DNA from: Phlebopus portentosus | Lineage: Eukaryota > Basidiomycota > Agaricomycetes > Boletales > Boletinellaceae | NCBI GenBank assembly: GCA_037892935.1 | Contig: JAYXKI010000009.1 | Span: forward strand, 1,178,001-1,242,000 | DNA: 64,000 bases | Reading direction: 5' to 3' | In this document: positions 59,249 through 64,000 of the stretch, piece after piece | Position numbering within the stretch: the stretch's first letter is position 1 | Layout of the letters: each line of letters starts with the position of its first letter | The notes under the pieces: generated by a model | What the model was told of the DNA's origin: nothing | What the model saw: the letters and a program-made list of their open reading frames with translations, nothing else | Databases searched by the model: none | Translations under genes and position numbers: made by a program

Positions 59249-62200
59249 ATGCCCTCCTCAATCCTCAACCTCAAGTTCAAGGTAACGTATCCGTCCGTTC
59301 TTTGACGCCGCATGTAAGTGCACCTGACTCATTCCGTGTACCTCCTGCCATGGTCCGTGCATACAGGGCAACAAGTCGTTCGTCGCTTTCAGCAACCTCA
59401 GCGACAGCGATGCGCTCACAAAGACTTGGAAGGCATGTTCTGCTCTATCTTATCTTCCATGCTCACTCTGACCGGACTGGCGCCTGCAATAGGTGTGCAC
59501 CAAGGTCGCGAGTTACCTCGAGCAAGGACAGCGCCTCGAGAACCTCTCATGGCGGCTCTGGCACCTCCAGAACCTCATAGTCGACACTGACAATGCAAAG
59601 TCCAAGCGCGAATTCAAGAAGCTCTCAAAGAGCATGGGCGACAAGCTCGACAAGGAGAAGGGTCGGTACGTCTGTATTTTTATTTTTATTTTATTTTATT
59701 TCTATTTTTTCCGTCTCTCGGAACGGAGCATTTTTTGCGTGATTTTCAACCCTCAACCCACTTGCAACCTGTGCGCTGACTTCAATCTTTTTTTTCTCAT
59801 TTCATTATTATGTATTACCCGCAAATCGTGATGCATGCTGTGCGCGAAACTGTTGCTCGTCACTGCTGTCGATTGTACGGCTTCAAATTGTACTTCCAAA
59901 TGTCACCGGCCTTCCGTTCCGGTTATGACTGCGCATATATCCGCATGTCCGTCTAATAGCTCTATCGAGGAGCTCGAGGCGCCCGACTTCAAGCTCAACC
60001 CCGCGGCAGAGAAGCTCCGCCAGCGCGCTGAGGAGAAAGAACGCTCTCGTCTCGAGTCCGCGAATCATGGCTTCGGCCGTCCGCTCAAGCGCATGCAGTT
60101 CACGTTTTCGGTTGACCAGCCCGCTGGCTCGTTCAGCGATGCGCCGGGTCCGCTCAGCGGTGTGCGCAAACCGGACTTGAAGCCGAGCAGCCAGTTCAGG
60201 GACACCGTCCATCGGCGACGCCCTGCGACGCGTGCGAGCGCGGCTCAGCAAGCGGAAAGCGAGAAACAGGACCACGAAACGGAGCCGCTGAGCTTGACCC
60301 AGCTTGGTCGTAAGCCGTCACCGCCTCCCGAGTCGGCCGGTGATTCCTTCGCGAGCTGGTCGGGTGATGGTAGCCTCAATGCCGGTAATAACGGATCTGA
60401 CAACTCTGCGTTGCTTCGCTTTCCGACGCTCTTTAGTTCCGACTTTGGGCCGTCCGCGCTGCTGTTCCCTCAACCTCTATTGTCACGTCATTGTCGTATG
60501 GCGAGGACTCCGCGTCGACGGGTAACCGGGACGCTTTCCAGATCCCGCGCCCGACGATCGAGCTGCCGCTTGACGAGATTCTCAAGGACATGGCGCGTAA
60601 CGAGCGCAGTCGCGAGCCGGATAGCCCTGATGCATGGAGTACCTCGCCCATGAGTGGAACTTCCGACATCGACATGGGCAAGCACGGCAGCCCGGAGAAC
60701 ATCCCATCCACTGTCGCACCCGCTCAAGTGTCCACTCATAGCTCTTCCACTACGGCCACGCCGACTCCGTCCGTCTCACGCTCGGGCAAGCCTTCTCTTA
60801 CCGTCCGCACGGGCTCGTCTAAGGGTGCGAGCACGACGAGCGCTAGCCCCTCTGCAGGACGCAGCACAGACAGTAGCTGCTCGACCGCGCCCGGTGGCGT
60901 CAAAGCGGAATGCAGCAACTGCGGTGCGACGCATACCCCGCTCTGGCGCAGAGGACTCAACGACGAGCTCAACTGCAATGCCTGTGGGCTTTACTGCAAA
61001 TTGGTATGGTCATTATTGTTTTCAAATCTTCCGCTTTTCTGACTGAATACGAATAAATATTGTACTATATAGCACAAGCGACCGCGGCCGAAGAGCATGC
61101 GAAGCCAGCACGGCGAAGGCCGCCACCAAAGCACTCCTCGGAGCGAAAATCCTGACACAGTGGGTGAGCCCGGTGAGCTTACAGTAATTTTGGAAGAAAA
61201 GGCGTATTAATTTTCAGGCAAAAATGATTCTACAGCACAATGCGTCAATTGCGGCACGACGGCGACGCCACTCTGGCGTAAGGATGACGAAGGCAAGACG
61301 GTCTGCAACGCGTGAGTTCTGTGCTGCTTTGGTCGCTTCTGGACGGTTTTTTTGGTAACTCATGACGAATTGTTCCCTTTCACCTCTGTATCTTTCTCGG
61401 CGAAATAGATGCGGCCTCTAGTGAGTACCTGGACTCCTTACCTCCCTTTCCCTCCTTCCTTGCCTCGGCCCTCCGGCCCCTTTGAATACAACTTTGTGTT
61501 CAATGTCGTCTTGCTGGCGTCATGCACGTTGCTTCACTTCCTTTCCTTTCCGCCAAGTTCCGTAGCTACATTTTTTCTTCTGCTCTAGCCATACTTCGAT
61601 TTGATTCGCTTCGGTGGCTTTTTGCGGGATCGTACACTGACGTATCTTTTTTTTTTTGATGTTGTGTTTCGCTCCATGATTTGTGCTTCGCAGCTTCAAG
61701 CTTCACGGTTCCTCCCGTCCAATCTCCATGAAATCCGATGTCATCCGCAAGCGATCTCGGCATGACTCGAGGAGGGTGGGCGAGACGCCCTCTGCTTCCC
61801 CGGGTGCCTCGCGTCGTGCGTCACCGTCGTCTGGTGGGTCTGCTGAGAGGAGCTCCCCTCTCCTTGGGCCGGATAGCGCGACTGCGCAGCCTGCGTATAG
61901 CTTCAGCCCGGAGGACTATGACTTTGCGTCTGCGTCGGCCTCTGCGACCGCTAATCCATCGGACTTTGGTGGTAACACCATGGGCATTAGCGCTGGCAGT
62001 ATGTTCTCAACCCCTGGACATTTTGATGCGAGCATGTTCTCCCAGAGTCCTTTGTTCCCTGGTCCGTACCACCCGGACATCCTCCAGCGTTCGTTTATGT
62101 TTGGTGATGACGGGAGCAACAACAACAACGCGAAAGCTAATAATGCGCATGGGAGCCAGGAGGAGGAAGATAGGATGAGCAAGCGGCGCCGTATGAGCGT

Positions 62201-62986
62201 CGACTCTGCGAGCGAGCCCCCGTCCTCGACAGCTTCGTACACTTCGTACGCGAGCGAGGCATCCTCCGCGACGACTGCGAGCTTCAGCCTCGGGTTCGGC
62301 GGCAATGCGAACAACAATAATGTGTTCCAGTATTCGACCTTGAATACCGGTCGCAGGGAGGGTTCTGGCACCCGCCGATGCTGCCCCAGTCGCTCGACAA
62401 ATCGCCGGGGTGCTTCATCCACCCGCCGATGCTTCCCTCCGAGGACGGCTCGTCCTCCGGAATGAACTTCGGGTCTTCTGCGAAGGACTTCCCGATGGAC
62501 TTCTTGCACCCGCCGATGATTCCCAGCAGCGGGAGCAATGGAAATGCGAGCTCCGGCGGTAATGGTGCGAACAACAGTATGAATAACGGTGGTACCGCGC
62601 CAGGAAGTGGACGAGAGGACGATAGGGACCTGTTTGCGAATTACTTGCACCCGCCAATGGTGCTTGGTGAAGACTCGCCGATGTCGCACCTGAGCGCGCT
62701 GAACCCCCACCCGCCGATGCTCCCGCCGCATGATTATTATGCACACTGGGAGCAGAATCAGGATCGGGTACAGCGACACGGATATCAGCATCAACAGCAG
62801 GACTCGTCCAATTCTGGGTATCACCGTCAGTCTGATCACCAGCAGCAGCAGCAAGAACAAAATGCGAATCCTGGCTCGTACGCTCAGCATCAACAGCACC
62901 AGCACCAGCAGCATCAGCAACATCAACAGGAGCACCACCAGCAGCAGCAGCAGAGTTATTATGAGCAATACGGGTCCGTTCATTAG
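59249..62986 (+). CDS. GATA transcription factor with DUF1752-like N terminus and two zinc fingers
   Basis: Exon 1 (59249-59281) encodes [11 protein letters not shown]. Exons 59367-59432 and 59493-59665 give a DUF1752-like block ([31 protein letters not shown]), known from AreA/Gaf1-type nitrogen regulators. Two GATA fingers of the CX2CX17CX2C type follow. The first starts [15 protein letters not shown] and ends before an intron at 61004. The second starts [16 protein letters not shown] and is split by three introns, one flanking a 12-nt exon (61409-61420). About 37 residues without Cys separate the fingers. The C-terminal part has nuclear-type basic residues ([10 protein letters not shown]), five HPPM motifs and a Gln/His tail ending YEQYGSVH. 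Two frame mismatches remain, near 60.4-60.49 kb and 62.3-62.37 kb. Likely a nuclear regulator of nitrogen or iron metabolism; the DUF1752-like part favours nitrogen. Confidence 0.85.
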
Positions 62987-64000
62987 TCGTGTGCGGGATC
63001 GCCGTTTTTATTTCAATCATACTTATCCTCGATAGGCTCGCGCGATTTGGAGCGGCTGTGGCTGCTGCTTCGCATTGGCAGTCTGTACGATAAGTGCCGA
63101 GTACTAGCAGGGGTGGTATTAAGGTTTCAACAAGCGCGGGTAGGAGCAATGAGCTGCGCTCGGGTTCCTTCTGCTGAGCTTGAGCTGGGGACGGGCGTAG
63201 CGAGCGGGGGTGACTGCGCTTACTGTATGTCCTCGCCCTGATAGGTGCGCACGGGTATGCGTACCGGGCTCGCTATGCCATACGTCCAGCTCGGCGTTCA
63301 ATTCCTTTTGTTTCTTCGTTATTCGTCTTTCCCGCTGTTTTAGTTCTGGTTCACTCGCTTCATTCTTTTGATTTCGCCTCTTCGCTCTTCCACGATCTAG
63401 GCTCTTCCTATCGCATTTCGGATCACGCTCGTGCCTCACAGTCGTATTCCTCCATCATCAAGACATCGATGTCGTCACTACGCGTCACGCTTCAGGATTC
63501 ACGACTCATGCTCTTTTGTTCGCCATCTCTTCACAGAACAAGCATCTTCCGTCCTACACAGTCAATCTACTTTCTCGCTGCATTTCGGTCCGGAATTTTC
63601 GTTTTGATTGGTCCATTTCAACCGTTGCGACTCGACCCGCAGTCTACCGACGTAGATGTGTGTTGACTACCCTGCGTCTTCCCTCAGCCTCAAGTGTCTT
63701 CTTAAAATCTACGCATCGCGCTTACTTGTTTCCTTGCTTTCTCGCTGACGCTCTCCCACACGCTTCGTCTTTCGTCTCTTCCTCTTTTATCTATCTGTAT
63801 GGCTCTTGTCTTGAATTAGCCGTTTCTCTGTTCCATGAAGCCAGCTATGTTTGTCCGTTTTACCCAGCCACACATGTTTTACTTTCATGTTCTGCTATCC
63901 CTTTTCTAGCTTCCGTCTGACAAATGCATGTCTGGATTCCACTCTTCATTTTTACCCCTTTCTTCCCTTGTTGGATCATCCCTTTCCCCCCAATCTACCA
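62987..64000. other. 3' flank, no supported gene
   Basis: About 1 kb to the right edge. The last 600 bp are pyrimidine-rich with open frames at 63469-63920 but no domain or clear splice chain. It may be the promoter or 5' leader of a gene beyond the window. Confidence 0.4.

Noticed and set aside
62352..62358. A 7-nt GTCGCAG intron to repair the GATA frame
   Set aside because: Far too short for splicing and it gives the wrong phase.
61916..62983. A 355-codon open frame on the minus strand
   Set aside because: It is the antisense shadow of the low-complexity GATA tail (Gln/His and Asn codons), with Leu/Val-only runs and no domain.

Overview
The window looks like nuclear DNA of a filamentous basidiomycete, most likely a mushroom-forming Agaricomycete. 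Genes are split by many short introns (about 50-65 bp, GT...AG). The gene set is eukaryotic and fungal: a histone H2A.Z, a DCN1-type neddylation factor, a NEO1-type P4-ATPase, NST1, a MET22/HAL2 nucleotidase, a GATA regulator, fungal secreted hydrolases and TPR-CHAT proteins. No tRNA, rRNA, transposase, reverse transcriptase or CRISPR was seen. The species cannot be named from sequence alone.

Layout. 0-7 kb: the 5' end of an AlkB-like gene (minus), a complete-looking DCN1-like gene (minus), and three decayed F-box/LRR-like stretches. 7.3-12.7 kb: ornithine aminotransferase (plus, 12 exons) convergent with a secreted GH30 glucanase (minus). 14-18 kb: an mpaB-like membrane oxygenase gene broken by an 11-bp tandem duplication, a small alpha/beta-barrel-like protein, and a fragment of an aryl-alcohol dehydrogenase. 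18.4-22.8 kb: an F-box gene, a small conserved protein and histone H2A.Z. 23.4-31.6 kb: an oxidosqualene-cyclase-like relic that lacks its catalytic motif, a PalI/SUR7-type membrane protein, a secreted SGNH esterase and MET22. 31.9-39.4 kb: two tandem TPR-CHAT genes with strongly conserved CHAT domains. 39.6-51 kb: an orphan gene, NST1, and a NEO1-type flippase (minus). 51-59 kb: gene-poor DNA with simple repeats and several WGATAA sites. 59.2-63 kb: a two-finger GATA transcription factor with an N-terminal DUF1752-like segment and an unusual HPPM repeat tail.

How the parts relate. Housekeeping genes (DCN1, OAT, H2A.Z, MET22, NEO1, NST1) are interspersed with fast-evolving families (F-box/LRR, TPR-CHAT, relic enzymes). 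Two links stand out. MET22 and the first TPR-CHAT gene are divergent and share a promoter region under 300 bp. The GATA gene sits behind a 5-kb region carrying candidate sites for its own class of DNA-binding domain. The most interesting accessory locus is the tandem TPR-CHAT pair. Its frame breaks must be read with care, because single-base frame problems also occur in H2A.Z and the GATA gene, which suggests assembly indels.
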